A stretch of 14,375 nt of DNA from Candidatus Gastranaerophilales bacterium (GCA_910588555.1 CAJUPC010000040.1:1-14375); one strand, 5' to 3'; positions 6,551-14,058 are shown, counted from the first letter of the stretch. Notes: a model not told the origin generated them from the sequence alone. Numbers and translations are program-made.

Positions 6551-7285
6551 ATGTCAAATCCTATGTTAAATGAAGACAAATTTTCGTCTCAAGAACGTGT
6601 GCTTGACGGCGAACCTATGTCGATTCAGGGTACTGTAAGTAAAGTTTTGATGTTATTTGTATGCCTGCTTGCAGGTGCTGCAATAAGTTTATATCTCTTA
6701 TTCAACGGCATGGCATCAGTTGTACCGACAGCAATAACTGCAAGTGCAATTATCGGATTTATTCTGGTTGTAGCTACATGCTTTAATATAAAACTTGCAA
6801 AGTACACTGCCGCACCGTATGCTTTATTTGAAGGTGTTGTACTGGGCGGAATTTCAGCACTTTTCGAAGCACAAATTCAAGGGCTTGTACTGCAAGCAGT
6901 ACTTGGAACATTCACTGTTTTATTTGTGATGCTAATGCTTTATAAAGCACGAGCAATTCAATATACAGAGAAATTCGCCGCAGTATTAAAGACATCTTTA
7001 TTATCAGTTATGGCTATTTATTTAATCCAAATTGTTGCTTCATTTTTCGGACGCGGAATTCCGGGAATTTTTGAAGCAGGAGTTGTCGGGATTGCATTCA
7101 GCTTAATCGTTGTAGTTATTGCTGCAATGGCATTAATCCAAGATTTTGCATTCATTGAAATGGGCTCACAAAACATGTTGAGCAAGGATTATGAATGGTA
7201 TGGCGCAATGGGCTTAATGATTACGCTTGTTTGGCTGTATTTGGAAATCCTCAGACTGCTTGCAAAGCTTAATTCAAGAAGATAA
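6551..7285 (+). CDS. Bax inhibitor-1/YccA-like integral membrane protein
   Basis: The protein has 244 residues and about seven hydrophobic spans (roughly 28-50, 57-78, 84-104, 110-130, 145-167, 173-196 and 215-235), with a 27-residue cytoplasmic N-terminus. The AAPYALFEGVVLGGISALFE segment in the third span is the typical conserved stretch of the BaxI_1 branch of the family, and the late acidic residues (D in IQDFAFIE, D in KDYEWYGAMG) match the diaspartyl pH-sensor region of BI-1 proteins. Family members are calcium-permeable channels or stress-related membrane proteins; in bacteria their role is poorly known. The start is supported by GGAAGGAG six bases before the ATG. It is a single-gene unit with its own promoter and terminator. 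Confidence 0.85.
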   Translation: MSNPMLNEDKFSSQERVLDGEPMSIQGTVSKVLMLFVCLLAGAAISLYLLFNGMASVVPTAITASAIIGFILVVATCFNIKLAKYTAAPYALFEGVVLGGISALFEAQIQGLVLQAVLGTFTVLFVMLMLYKARAIQYTEKFAAVLKTSLLSVMAIYLIQIVASFFGRGIPGIFEAGVVGIAFSLIVVVIAAMALIQDFAFIEMGSQNMLSKDYEWYGAMGLMITLVWLYLEILRLLAKLNSRR

Positions 7286-7312
7286 AAAAACTCCCTTTAT
7301 GGGAGTTTTTTT
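7285..7312. terminator. Bidirectional terminator between convergent genes
   Basis: The arms AAAAACTCCC and GGGAGTTTTT around TTTAT end the Bax inhibitor-like gene from the left and the vWA gene from the right. It begins inside the stop codon of the first. Confidence 0.85.
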
Positions 7313-7316
7313 ATAA

Positions 7317-8036
7317 TTAATAATCTGTAAATATCTTTGCTTCGACTTTTTTGTACGAATTTATACTGTTATTTAAACTGTTTACAAGGTCTGCCGCAGT
7401 TTGAGCATTGTAAAACTTACCGCTTGTTACAAGAGAAGTACATTCAAGCTGTGCCAAATCCTCTTCATCATCTATATTAAATGCAATAACATCTATTTTT
7501 ATATCCTTACGTATTTTTATAAGTTCCACAACATAACTGCAAGGACTTTCATCACAATTTTCACCGCCGTCTGTCAGCAAAATAATATGTTTTTTGCCTG
7601 TAAACCCTCTAAAATCATTTTTTACAGCCTGTTTTAGAGAATACGTAATGGGTGTCATGCCGCGAGGTTTTATATCCAACAAAGAATTTCTTACATTTAT
7701 GCCATTAGAAACTGAAATTGGAGTTACCAGAGATGAGGCTCTGCAGGCTTCAAAAGGTGTAAAGCCCATTCTATGCCCGTAAACTCTTAATCCTACTGAT
7801 ATGTTCGGATTTAAATTCGGCAAAATCCTTTTCATTGTATCAATCATCAAATCAACTTTACGCTTTCCTTCCAAATACTCTGACATACTGTTTGAAAAAT
7901 CAAGAATGAAAAGAACACGTTCATCTTCATTTACATAATCAGATGAAAAATTATCCGGTGTGTATACATTATAGTCATCTGCAAAAATCGGTAAAACCGT
8001 AAAACTTAACAATAAAAGAAAAAACAAAATCCTCAT
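7317..8036 (-). CDS. Exported von Willebrand factor A domain protein
   Basis: The protein has 239 residues. Residues 1-19 (MRILFFLLLLSFTVLPIFA) form a signal peptide, so it is exported to the periplasm or outside. Residues 41-225 form one vWA domain with an intact metal-ion-dependent adhesion site: Asp46-Ser48-Ser50 in DFSNSMS, Thr128 in RGMTPIT, and Asp156 in LLTDGGEN. Cysteines at 98, 161, 166 and 199 may form disulfides outside the cytoplasm. Such domains bind protein ligands through the metal ion. There is no C-terminal membrane anchor, sortase signal or partner domain. It differs from the BatA/B type, which carry membrane spans, and no AAA ATPase neighbour is present. The ligand is unknown. 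The ribosome binding site is weak (AGGTT directly before ATG). Confidence 0.85.
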   Translation of the reverse strand: MRILFFLLLLSFTVLPIFADDYNVYTPDNFSSDYVNEDERVLFILDFSNSMSEYLEGKRKVDLMIDTMKRILPNLNPNISVGLRVYGHRMGFTPFEACRASSLVTPISVSNGINVRNSLLDIKPRGMTPITYSLKQAVKNDFRGFTGKKHIILLTDGGENCDESPCSYVVELIKIRKDIKIDVIAFNIDDEEDLAQLECTSLVTSGKFYNAQTAADLVNSLNNSINSYKKVEAKIFTDY

Positions 8037-8092
8037 AACCTATTTATAAATAAAAACATTTTTCGTCTCACCCCTCATTCTTTATCGCCTGA

Positions 8093-8121
8093 TTGACGAT
8101 TCTTTTTGGTTGCAATATTAT
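8093..8121 (+). promoter_or_regulatory. Promoter of the PLP-enzyme gene
   Basis: TTGACG (8093-8098), a 17-base spacer and TATTAT (8116-8121) predict a start near 8128. This rules out the TTG at 8110 as the start codon and supports ATG 8155. Confidence 0.65.
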
Positions 8122-8154
8122 AAAGATAATAAGAAACAATGGAAAGCGAATATA

Positions 8155-9396
8155 ATGAATAGCAAAGAATTAATTAAACAAGCTGAAAAAAGTTTAACAA
8201 AAGAATTTGAACAAATTGAAGATATAAGAGATTTCAATCAGGAAAAAGTTTTAAACGCTTTTATAGAAAACAAAGTTGCCCCCGAACATTTTTACACAGT
8301 CTCAGGTTACGGCCATGACGATTTGGGCAGAGAAGTTTTAGACAAAGTTTTTGCTGATGTATTTAAAGCCGAAAAAGCATTAGTCAGAATACATTTTGCC
8401 TCCGGCACACATACACTTGCCTGCTGTCTTTTCGGCAACCTTAAATACGGAGACAAACTTATTTCTGTTGCAGGTACACCGTACGACACCATGCAAGAAG
8501 TTATCGGAACTGCGGGTGATGAGGAAACTAAACGCTCATCACTTATCGGAAACGGAGTTTTATATGATGAAGTGCCGTTAAAAGACGGTATGGAAATCGA
8601 TTTTGACAAACTTGAAGAAATGATTGATGAAACAGTAACAATGGCATTAATCCAACGCTCAAAGGGTTATTCGACACGCAAATCACTTTCTATGGAAACA
8701 ATAGAAAAAATTTGCAAAATCGTTAAAAAGAAAAATCCGAATTGTATTTGCTTTGTAGACAATTGTTACGGCGAATTCACAGACACCAAAGAACCTTTAG
8801 AAGTCGGAGCTGATTTAATCGCGGGTTCTTTAATCAAAAACGCAGGCGGCGGCATTGTTGAAGCAGGCGGATATGTTGCAGGCAGAGAATTATTTGTCGA
8901 TAGAACCGCAAACCGTTTAACTGCCCCCGGAATAGGCTGCGAAGGCGGCGCAATGTTTAACCAGCACAGATTAATTTTTCAAGGATTTTTTATGGCTCCG
9001 TCAGTTGTGTGTGATGCGGTCAAAGGTGCCGTATTAGCCGCAAAAATCTTTGATGAAATCGGATATGACAGTGCACCAAAATATTGGGAAAAACGTACAG
9101 ATATAATCCAAAACATAACATTCGGTTCACCCGAACCATTGGAAGAATTTTGCAGAACAATTCAATCCTTATCACCCGTAAACGGTTATGTAACACCAAT
9201 CCCCGAATACATACCGGGATATGAAGACCAGGTAATTATGGCAGGCGGAACATTTATTGAAGGTTCAACAATCGAACTTTCTGCAGACGGTCCAATGCGT
9301 CCGCCTTACACAGCTTACATGCAAGGCGGATTGAATTATGCTCATGTAAAAATTGCTCTGACAAAAATCTTAGACAGAATTATTAGTCCTCAATAA
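8155..9396 (+). CDS. Methionine gamma-lyase-like PLP enzyme (aluminium-resistance protein family)
   Basis: The protein has 413 residues and belongs to the PLP fold-type I group annotated as methionine gamma-lyase-like or aluminium resistance protein (YnbB type), about 400-430 residues long. Seen: HFYTVSGYGHDDLGRE near 45-60, HFASGTHTLAC near 80-90 where cofactor phosphate binds, D202 in FVDNCYGEF stacking with the PLP nitrogen, and the probable Schiff-base lysine K228 in GSLIKNAGGGI. A conserved GCEGGAMF segment follows. Family members are presumed to cleave sulfur amino acids at the C-gamma bond, but the substrate is not well established. GGAAAG lies 8 bases before the ATG. Its 3' end overlaps the convergent sigma factor gene by 14 bases. 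Confidence 0.88.
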   Translation: MNSKELIKQAEKSLTKEFEQIEDIRDFNQEKVLNAFIENKVAPEHFYTVSGYGHDDLGREVLDKVFADVFKAEKALVRIHFASGTHTLACCLFGNLKYGDKLISVAGTPYDTMQEVIGTAGDEETKRSSLIGNGVLYDEVPLKDGMEIDFDKLEEMIDETVTMALIQRSKGYSTRKSLSMETIEKICKIVKKKNPNCICFVDNCYGEFTDTKEPLEVGADLIAGSLIKNAGGGIVEAGGYVAGRELFVDRTANRLTAPGIGCEGGAMFNQHRLIFQGFFMAPSVVCDAVKGAVLAAKIFDEIGYDSAPKYWEKRTDIIQNITFGSPEPLEEFCRTIQSLSPVNGYVTPIPEYIPGYEDQVIMAGGTFIEGSTIELSADGPMRPPYTAYMQGGLNYAHVKIALTKILDRIISPQ

Positions 9397-10351
9397 AATC
9401 TCTAAAATGCTTAAGTTCCTCGCATTGCCTAATTTTGGACAATGCACCGTCTTCAAGTTGTCTTATACGTTCTTTTGAATATCCCATGATTTCTCCAAGC
9501 TGTTCAAGTGTTCTTGGAGTTTCACCGTTAATCCCAAAACGATAGGTAATAATCTTCTTTTCTCTTTCTGATAAAGATGCAAGTAAATCCTCAACACTTC
9601 CCTTTAATGCATTATTCTTTGTCTGAACCTCGGGCGAACGATAAGATTTATCCTCAATGTAATCGCCGATATTCAAGTCATCAGTTACTGGAGTTTCCAA
9701 ACTTATAGGTTCTTTTATAATTGATTTTTTTATTGTCAAAAGCTGCTTAGGAGTAATTTCAAGCCTTTCACAGAGTTCCGTATCATTAGGCTCTCTTCCC
9801 AGTTCAAATGAAAGAGTAGTATAAACTCTTTTGTAGCGTCTTATCTTTTCAGTCATATGAACAGGAATACGTATAGTTCTTGAATTATTAGAAATTGCTC
9901 TTATAATAGTTTGTTTTATCCACCATGTTGCATAAGTAGAAAATTTAAAATTCTTTGAATAATCGAACTTTTCAGCGGCTTTAATAAGTCCGAGTGAACC
10001 TTCCTGAACCAAATCCATGAACAAAACGCCCTGTCCTATATATTTTTTTGCAATACTTACAACAAGTCTTAAATTAGCTTGAACAAGTTTTCTTTTTGCA
10101 ATTTCCGCCTGTGCAGACTTCCCCTCTTTAATTTGCTTGCCCAAAACCTTTTCTTCTTTAGAATTTAAAAGTTTTACTTTACCGATGTCTTTTAAATACA
10201 TTTGCAAAATATCATCGTCATGCGCTATAGAATTAAAAGTTTTCGGCTCTTCATTCTCGTCATCCAAATCAACAAACTCTGTAGTTTCCTGCATTTCAGC
10301 AGGTTTTAAATCCATATATAAATCTTCTTCAAAATATTTTGTAACAGTCAT
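9383..10351 (-). CDS. RpoD/SigA-family RNA polymerase sigma factor
   Basis: The protein has 322 residues and directs RNA polymerase to promoters. Domains in order: an acidic N-terminus without a clear region 1.1 (1-44), region 1.2 DILQMYLKDIGKVKLL (47-62), region 2 with NLRLVVSIAKKYIGQG and the -10-reading helix FSTYATWWIKQTIIRAI (137-153), region 3 beginning RTIRIPVHMTEKIRRYKR (158-174), and region 4.2 YSKERIRQLEDGALSKIRQ (291-309) for -35 recognition. All DNA-binding regions are present. The short N-terminus and TEKIRRYKR resemble group 2 sigma factors of cyanobacteria, so it may be an alternative factor instead of the housekeeping one. Region 4.2 has LEDGALSKIR where the family usually has IEAKALRKLR. 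The start is supported by GAGGT upstream. A gene symbol would be guesswork. Confidence 0.93.
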   Translation of the reverse strand: MTVTKYFEEDLYMDLKPAEMQETTEFVDLDDENEEPKTFNSIAHDDDILQMYLKDIGKVKLLNSKEEKVLGKQIKEGKSAQAEIAKRKLVQANLRLVVSIAKKYIGQGVLFMDLVQEGSLGLIKAAEKFDYSKNFKFSTYATWWIKQTIIRAISNNSRTIRIPVHMTEKIRRYKRVYTTLSFELGREPNDTELCERLEITPKQLLTIKKSIIKEPISLETPVTDDLNIGDYIEDKSYRSPEVQTKNNALKGSVEDLLASLSEREKKIITYRFGINGETPRTLEQLGEIMGYSKERIRQLEDGALSKIRQCEELKHFRDFIED

Positions 10352-10444
10352 TAAAATAACCTCATCTTCCTACACATTATTTTTGACGAAAAGTGAATAA
10401 TTTTGTTTCTGAATATTTTTCATGTAAAATATTATTGGATGATT

Positions 10445-10837
10445 ATGAAAAGATTTTTACTAATTTTAATATTGTTTGCGGCATGCCCTGCATTTGCCGA
10501 ATACAGCTATGTAAGTCCTGAAACTTATGCAGTAAATGAGGCTGATTTACTGGATTATATGAGCATACCGCGCTCAGTAAAGCCAAACATTGATGAGCTT
10601 GATAATAAAAGAAAAATAAACAAAAATATTGAAAAATCATATAAACCTGCAAAAGAAAAAAAGGTAAAAAATACAAAGCCTTATGAAGAAACTCTAATTT
10701 ATAAAAGTGCAAAATGGTGGGTAGACCAGCGATATAAAAGGGAGGAAAAACACCACGGTGCGCGACACGAAATAAAAGTTCAAACACGAATTGAAAAAGA
10801 AAAACAGACAGAAGAAAAAAAAGTTGTTGACAATTAA
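10445..10837 (+). CDS. Small exported basic protein of unknown function
   Basis: From ATG 10445 the product has 130 residues. MKRFLLILILFAACPAFA is a clear signal peptide with likely cleavage after AFA. FAAC looks like a lipobox but has Phe at -3, so lipidation is less likely. The mature protein is charged: residues 50-80 are Lys-rich (KRKINKNIEKSYKPAKEKK), then comes a short conserved-looking patch YKSAKWWVDQRY, then a Lys/Glu tail. No family is recognised. Nearby ATGs at 10403 and 10439 would lengthen the N-terminus without a better ribosome binding site, so the signal-peptide start is preferred, with some doubt because TGGAT is weak. The stop overlaps the promoter of tRNA-Val. Confidence 0.6.
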   Translation: MKRFLLILILFAACPAFAEYSYVSPETYAVNEADLLDYMSIPRSVKPNIDELDNKRKINKNIEKSYKPAKEKKVKNTKPYEETLIYKSAKWWVDQRYKREEKHHGARHEIKVQTRIEKEKQTEEKKVVDN

Positions 10838-10855
10838 AAATGTTTTGTGTATGAT
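10827..10855 (+). promoter_or_regulatory. Promoter of tRNA-Val
   Basis: A perfect TTGACA (10827-10832) lies within the last codons of the preceding gene, followed by a 17-base spacer and TATGAT (10850-10855). The start would be near 10862, six bases before the tRNA. Confidence 0.75.
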
Positions 10856-10867
10856 TAATCTTGCTGA

Positions 10868-10940
10868 GGGCGTTTAGCTCAGTTGGTAGAGCGCCTCCCT
10901 TACAAGGAGGATGTCAGAAGTTCGAGTCTTCTAACGCCCA
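10868..10940 (+). tRNA. tRNA-Val (anticodon TAC)
   Basis: A 73-base cloverleaf: acceptor GGGCGTT/AACGCCC, D arm GCTC-AGTTGGTA-GAGC, anticodon stem CCTCC/GGAGG with loop CTTACAA (anticodon TAC at 10901-10903), variable loop ATGTC, T arm AGAAG-TTCGAGT-CTTCT, discriminator A. CCA is not encoded. It has its own promoter and terminator. Confidence 0.97.
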
Positions 10941-10944
10941 AATG

Positions 10945-10974
10945 AAAGGAATAACGAAAGTTGTTCCTTTTTTT
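10945..10974 (+). terminator. Terminator of tRNA-Val
   Basis: AAAGGAATAAC and GTTGTTCCTTT pair around a GAAA tetraloop with one U-G pair, followed by a T run. It sits five bases after the tRNA. Confidence 0.8.
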
Positions 10975-10997
10975 ATTGCTTTTAAACAAGCTAAAAT

Positions 10998-11026
10998 TTG
11001 ACAAATTTTCTTTTATATTAGATAAT
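10998..11026 (+). promoter_or_regulatory. Promoter of the first prepilin-like gene
   Basis: A perfect TTGACA (10998-11003), a 17-base spacer and GATAAT (11021-11026). The same arrangement occurs before the second prepilin-like start. Confidence 0.75.
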
Positions 11027-11033
11027 AAAATCT

Positions 11034-11048
11034 GAAAGAAGGAGGTAT
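11034..11048 (+). promoter_or_regulatory. Conserved ribosome binding segment, copy 1
   Basis: GAAAGAAGGAGGTAT matches 14 of 15 bases of 14316-14330. GGAGG is a near-perfect anti-16S match 8 bases before ATG 11054, so initiation should be strong whichever frame follows. Confidence 0.7.
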
Positions 11049-11053
11049 ATTTT

Positions 11054-11850
11054 ATGTTCAAAACATTGAAACATGCTCAGATTGCCCCCCCCCCGAAGCT
11101 CTTGGCTTAGGATTTTTTAGGGCAGCTTTTGGTTTTACTCTTGCTGAGGTATTAATTACTCTTGGTATTATTGGTGTAGTTGCTGCACTTACTATGCCAG
11201 TTTTAATAAACCAAACAAACGGAGCGCAACACAAAACTGCATACAAAAAAGCTTTGTCTGTTTTAAATCAAGCTATTAACACAAATTATGCATTAGATGA
11301 TTATGATTTTTCGTCACTGGTTAAAGACAACAACGGAGACGGCAGTACTCCAAAAACTATGTCTTATATATTAAAAAATAGAATGAAAGCGGCCGTGAAT
11401 ATTACAGATTCATACATTTGGCCGAATGATGAAATTTTATCTACTGAGGAAAAATATTGGTGCCCTTGTCATACTAGTTGTTCATGGGGATGCGATGCTA
11501 ATGAGATATTAGATGGCGGTGTTTGGTCATACAGAACTGTATCACTCAAACCTACTGCTGATGAGTATTATGTTTATTCATTTGCTGACGGAACTGTATT
11601 TGGTTATAACAAAAATGCCGAAAATTGTAAGTCAGTGGATAGCGACAATTGTATCGGATTTATTGATGTTAATGGTAGCAAAAAGCCTAACACTGGAGTA
11701 AAGTGCACTTCAGGTACTGAAGGAGGCACCGGAACTAATGTTTGTAAAGTTGCTGACAACAACTTACCTGACATATTTCCTGTATATATTCATGGACAAA
11801 GGATTACACCGGCAACAGATGCTGCAAAATTTGTGTTATATGGAAATTAA
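11054..11850 (+). CDS. Prepilin-like (type II secretion/type IV pilin) gene, out of frame at a C10 tract
   Basis: Translation from ATG 11054 gives MFKTLKHAQIAPPP and ends at TAG 11108. One more C (or two fewer) in the tract at 11085-11094 would join it to the pilin frame through EALGLGFFRAAF to GFTLAEVLITLGIIGVVAA, the class III signal where prepilin peptidase cuts after Gly and methylates Phe; Glu at +5 is present. In-frame length would be about 265 residues. The body from codon 11194 begins MPVLINQTNG, has eight cysteines (including WCPCHTSCSWGC) that could form disulfides outside the cell, and ends with a DVNGSKKPNT segment like the calcium-site loop of PulG-type pseudopilins. The body has no other break, which argues against decay. 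It may assemble into a pilus or pseudopilus; whether it is major or minor is unknown. Alternatives are a homopolymer error or programmed slippage. Confidence 0.8.
11085..11094 (+). repeat. Poly-C tract (C10) in the prepilin leader, probable phase-variation site
   Basis: This is a pure run of ten C in AT-rich DNA, eleven codons into the gene and before the prepilin peptidase cleavage site. Counts of 8 or 11 would give a full-length reading frame; the count seen gives an 18-residue product. Confidence 0.75.
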
Positions 11851-11854
11851 CAAT

Positions 11855-11884
11855 AAAAAAGAGTTCCTTTTGGAACTCTTTTTT
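11855..11884. terminator. Bidirectional terminator between prepilin gene and rpsU
   Basis: The 13-base arms 11855-11867 and 11872-11884 (core GAGTTCC/GGAACTC with A and T runs) flank the loop TTTT. It serves both convergent transcripts. Confidence 0.85.
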
Positions 11885-11892
11885 TTATAATC

Positions 11893-12066
11893 TTAAACTT
11901 TTCTCTTACGAGCAGCTTCTGATTTGCGTTTTCTTTTTACGCTCGGTTTTTCATATCTTTCACGTTTTTTAACTTCTGAAAGAATACCGGCTTTTTGAAT
12001 TTTTTTCTTGAAACGTCTTAATGCGCTTTCAATTGATTCGTTTTCGCCAACTTTTACTTCTGCCAT
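11893..12066 (-). CDS. rpsU: Ribosomal protein bS21
   Basis: This short gene encodes 57 residues and reads MAEVKVGENESIESALRRF, then KKKIQKAGILSEVKKRERYE, and ends in a basic tail rich in Lys and Arg (KRKRKSEAARKRKV). The pattern, length and extreme basic charge are those of small-subunit protein bS21, which sits near the anti-Shine-Dalgarno end of 16S rRNA and helps initiation. AGGTGGTG lies upstream of the ATG. It follows rnhB but has its own promoter, so it can be expressed apart from the rplS cluster, and it ends at the shared terminator. Confidence 0.93.
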   Translation of the reverse strand: MAEVKVGENESIESALRRFKKKIQKAGILSEVKKRERYEKPSVKRKRKSEAARKRKV

Positions 12067-12112
12067 TTTATTTTTTCACCACCTTTATGGAGATTGTGTA
12101 CAATATATCTTA

Positions 12113-12141
12113 ATTATAGAATAAACTTAAATTAATTTCAA
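12113..12141 (-). promoter_or_regulatory. Promoter of rpsU
   Basis: On the minus strand TTGAAA (12141-12136), a 17-base spacer and TATAAT (12118-12113). The -35 box begins 8 bases after the rnhB stop. Confidence 0.7.
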
Positions 12142-12148
12142 CCTTTTG

Positions 12149-12793
12149 TTAAAACAAACTTAACTGTTCAGTAAAATGCTTTTCCAAATACGACGCCCTG
12201 TGATGCGGGGATAAACCGAATTTATCTATTGCAGCCATGTGCTCTTTTGTCAAATAACCCATATTTGCCGCCCAACCGTATTCGGGAAATTTTTCATCAA
12301 GCTCAAGCATGTATCTGTCGCGTTCAACCTTTGCAAGTATACTTGCCGCAGCAATCGAGGCAGATTTAAAATCACCTTTTACCAGACATTTTTGAGGCAG
12401 CTCCAAACCTCGAACAAGATTACAGCCGTCAACAAATACCAACAACTTTTCATATTCAATTCTTGCTTCAACATCTTCAATCGCAAGTTTCATTGCTTTT
12501 AACGATGAAGCCAATATATTTGTTTTCTCGATTTCTTCAACCTCAATTTTTACAACTTTATTAATTGTTTCATTTTTAATGACTTCATAAAGCTCTTCGC
12601 GATGTTTTTTGGAAACCTTTTTGCTGTCATTTAAATATTTCAATCGTTCAATTAATTCTTGATTAGAATTGTTAAAACACACAGCCGCGGCAAAAACAGC
12701 TCCGACACCTGAACCGCGTCCCGCTTCATCAGTACCGATAATCGTTTGACCTTGACTGTTATCAAACGCAAAAAGTTCAATATATTTATCCAT
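12149..12793 (-). CDS. rnhB: Ribonuclease HII
   Basis: The protein has 214 residues, the usual length. It cuts RNA strands in RNA-DNA hybrids and starts removal of single ribonucleotides from DNA. The catalytic acids are in place: Asp22 and Glu23 in GTDEAGRG, Asp122 in VFVDGCN, and Asp141 in KGDFKSASIAAASILAKVERDR. The NDSK segment (55-58), the GRG motif that reads the 2'-OH, and the conserved end GYLTKEHMAAI...GLSPHHRASY are all present. After GRG it reads SGVGAV where many homologues have PLAGPV, a mild variant. Its ATG shares one base with the rbgA stop (TAATG), so translation is probably coupled. Confidence 0.95.
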   Translation of the reverse strand: MDKYIELFAFDNSQGQTIIGTDEAGRGSGVGAVFAAAVCFNNSNQELIERLKYLNDSKKVSKKHREELYEVIKNETINKVVKIEVEEIEKTNILASSLKAMKLAIEDVEARIEYEKLLVFVDGCNLVRGLELPQKCLVKGDFKSASIAAASILAKVERDRYMLELDEKFPEYGWAANMGYLTKEHMAAIDKFGLSPHHRASYLEKHFTEQLSLF

Positions 12794-13635
12794 TACACCT
12801 CATCAAGAATAAATTTTCCGATTTTGCCTTCTCGAAAATCTCTTAAAACATAAACGGCAGTTCGCTCAATATCAGGTTCACCGCCTGAAATAATCCAATT
12901 TCTTGCTCTTGCAATATCTTCTATCGCAAGACTTTCTGTCTTATAAAAATCTTTGACAATTTGTGGATATTTTTCTTGAAGCATAGCAAGCAATTCTTTT
13001 GCAACAACCTCGTTTGAATAAGCGTTTTCGGAAACAGCATTTACAAATGCCAATTTTTTGGCACGCATTTGATCTTCCTGCTTCATTGGAATAATCCCGG
13101 GCGTATCCAGCAAATCCAATTGAGGATTAATTCGAACCCACTGCTGCTGGCGTGTAACCCCTGCTTTAGCACCGATTTTGGTTTTGGAAGAACGCGTAAG
13201 TTTATTTATAATACTTGATTTACCGACATTAGGCATGCCAACAACCATAACACGCGCAGGCCGTCTTAAAAGTCCCTTTTTCATTAAAGCTTGAATACGA
13301 GGCTCGGAAAGTTCAACCGCTTTTTTAACAATAAAATTTAAATCTTTGGAATTTTTAGCGTCAGATTTCACAACAGGAAAACCGGTTTTATCTTCCAATA
13401 TTTTAATAAATTTATTTAATTCATTACTATCTGTTAAATCAGCTTTATTAAGCAAAATTAAACGGGGCTTTTCACCTAAAAGCCCCGCAATATTATCGTA
13501 ACTGCTTGAAAAAGGCAGTCTCGCATCAATAACTTCAATAACCGCATCCACTAAGGACAATTGTTCTTTCAGCTTTCTTTCAGCTTTAGCAATATGACCG
13601 GGATACCAGTGTATGTGAAGCTTATCTTTTTTCAA
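12793..13635 (-). CDS. rbgA: Ribosome biogenesis GTPase RbgA/YlqF
   Basis: This is a circularly permuted GTPase that assists late assembly of the 50S subunit. Motifs run in the permuted order: G4 LNKADL at 62-67, then G1 GMPNVGKSS at 133-141, G2 Thr161 in AGVTRQQQW, and G3 DTPG at 177-180. The N-terminus HIHWYPGHIAKAERKL matches the WxPGHMAKA hallmark of RbgA. The C-terminal 90 residues form the usual RNA-binding helical domain; total length 280 is normal. The start codon is TTG (13633-13635), with AAGGA five bases before it, and no ATG could be used without losing the hallmark. It overlaps the rplS end by 14 bases, so expression is tied to L19, its neighbour in the assembling ribosome. Confidence 0.95.
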   Translation of the reverse strand: MKKDKLHIHWYPGHIAKAERKLKEQLSLVDAVIEVIDARLPFSSSYDNIAGLLGEKPRLILLNKADLTDSNELNKFIKILEDKTGFPVVKSDAKNSKDLNFIVKKAVELSEPRIQALMKKGLLRRPARVMVVGMPNVGKSSIINKLTRSSKTKIGAKAGVTRQQQWVRINPQLDLLDTPGIIPMKQEDQMRAKKLAFVNAVSENAYSNEVVAKELLAMLQEKYPQIVKDFYKTESLAIEDIARARNWIISGGEPDIERTAVYVLRDFREGKIGKFILDEV

Positions 13636-13975
13636 TTTTTTCCTTGATACGAGTTGCTTTACCTGAGCGTTCTCTCAAGTAGTAAAGTTTAGAACGTCTT
13701 ACATCACCTCTTCTAAGAACATTAATTTTTTCAATTCTTGGAGAGTTTAGTAAGAATACACGTTCAACACCAACGCCTTGAAATACTTTTCTAACAGTAA
13801 TAGTTTTGTTAATACCGGAACCATGCTTTTTAATAACAGTACCTTCAAAAGCCTGAGTTCTTTCTTTGTTTCCTTCAATAATTCTAACGAAAACTTTAAC
13901 AGTATCGCCGGGATTAGCTTCAGGAAGATTTTCTCTCAAATATGGTTTTTCCAATTCATCAATAATAGGGTTCAT
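13622..13975 (-). CDS. rplS: Ribosomal protein bL19
   Basis: The protein has 117 residues. Family features are clear: PGDTVKVFVRIIEGNKERTQAFEGTVI at about 22-48, the GVGVERVFLLNSPRIEKINVLRRGDVRRSKLYYLRER block at 67-103, and a basic tail. bL19 lies at the 30S-50S interface. The ribosome binding site AAAGGAAAG precedes the ATG. It heads the leftward rplS-rbgA-rnhB unit. The neighbours rimM and trmD, often found with rplS, are not in the window; the upstream DNA instead holds a promoter and then divergent small genes. Confidence 0.95.
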   Translation of the reverse strand: MNPIIDELEKPYLRENLPEANPGDTVKVFVRIIEGNKERTQAFEGTVIKKHGSGINKTITVRKVFQGVGVERVFLLNSPRIEKINVLRRGDVRRSKLYYLRERSGKATRIKEKIEKR

Positions 13976-14058
13976 TTCACTTTCCTTTATAAATTATATT
14001 TCGTACTTTTAATTCCTTTAAATCGGCGTTCCACAAATACACCGACGCACGCTTAAAT

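Noticed and set aside
8110..8154. TTG start giving a 428-residue PLP enzyme
   Set aside because: It lies between the -35 and -10 boxes, so it would not be on the transcript.
11058..11246. Leftward 62-codon frame across the poly-C tract
   Set aside because: It is antisense to the pilin signal sequence, with no ribosome site or family features.
11513..11701. Second rightward frame inside the pilin body
   Set aside because: The hydrophobic translation is a shifted reading of a cysteine-bearing pilin gene that is itself well supported.
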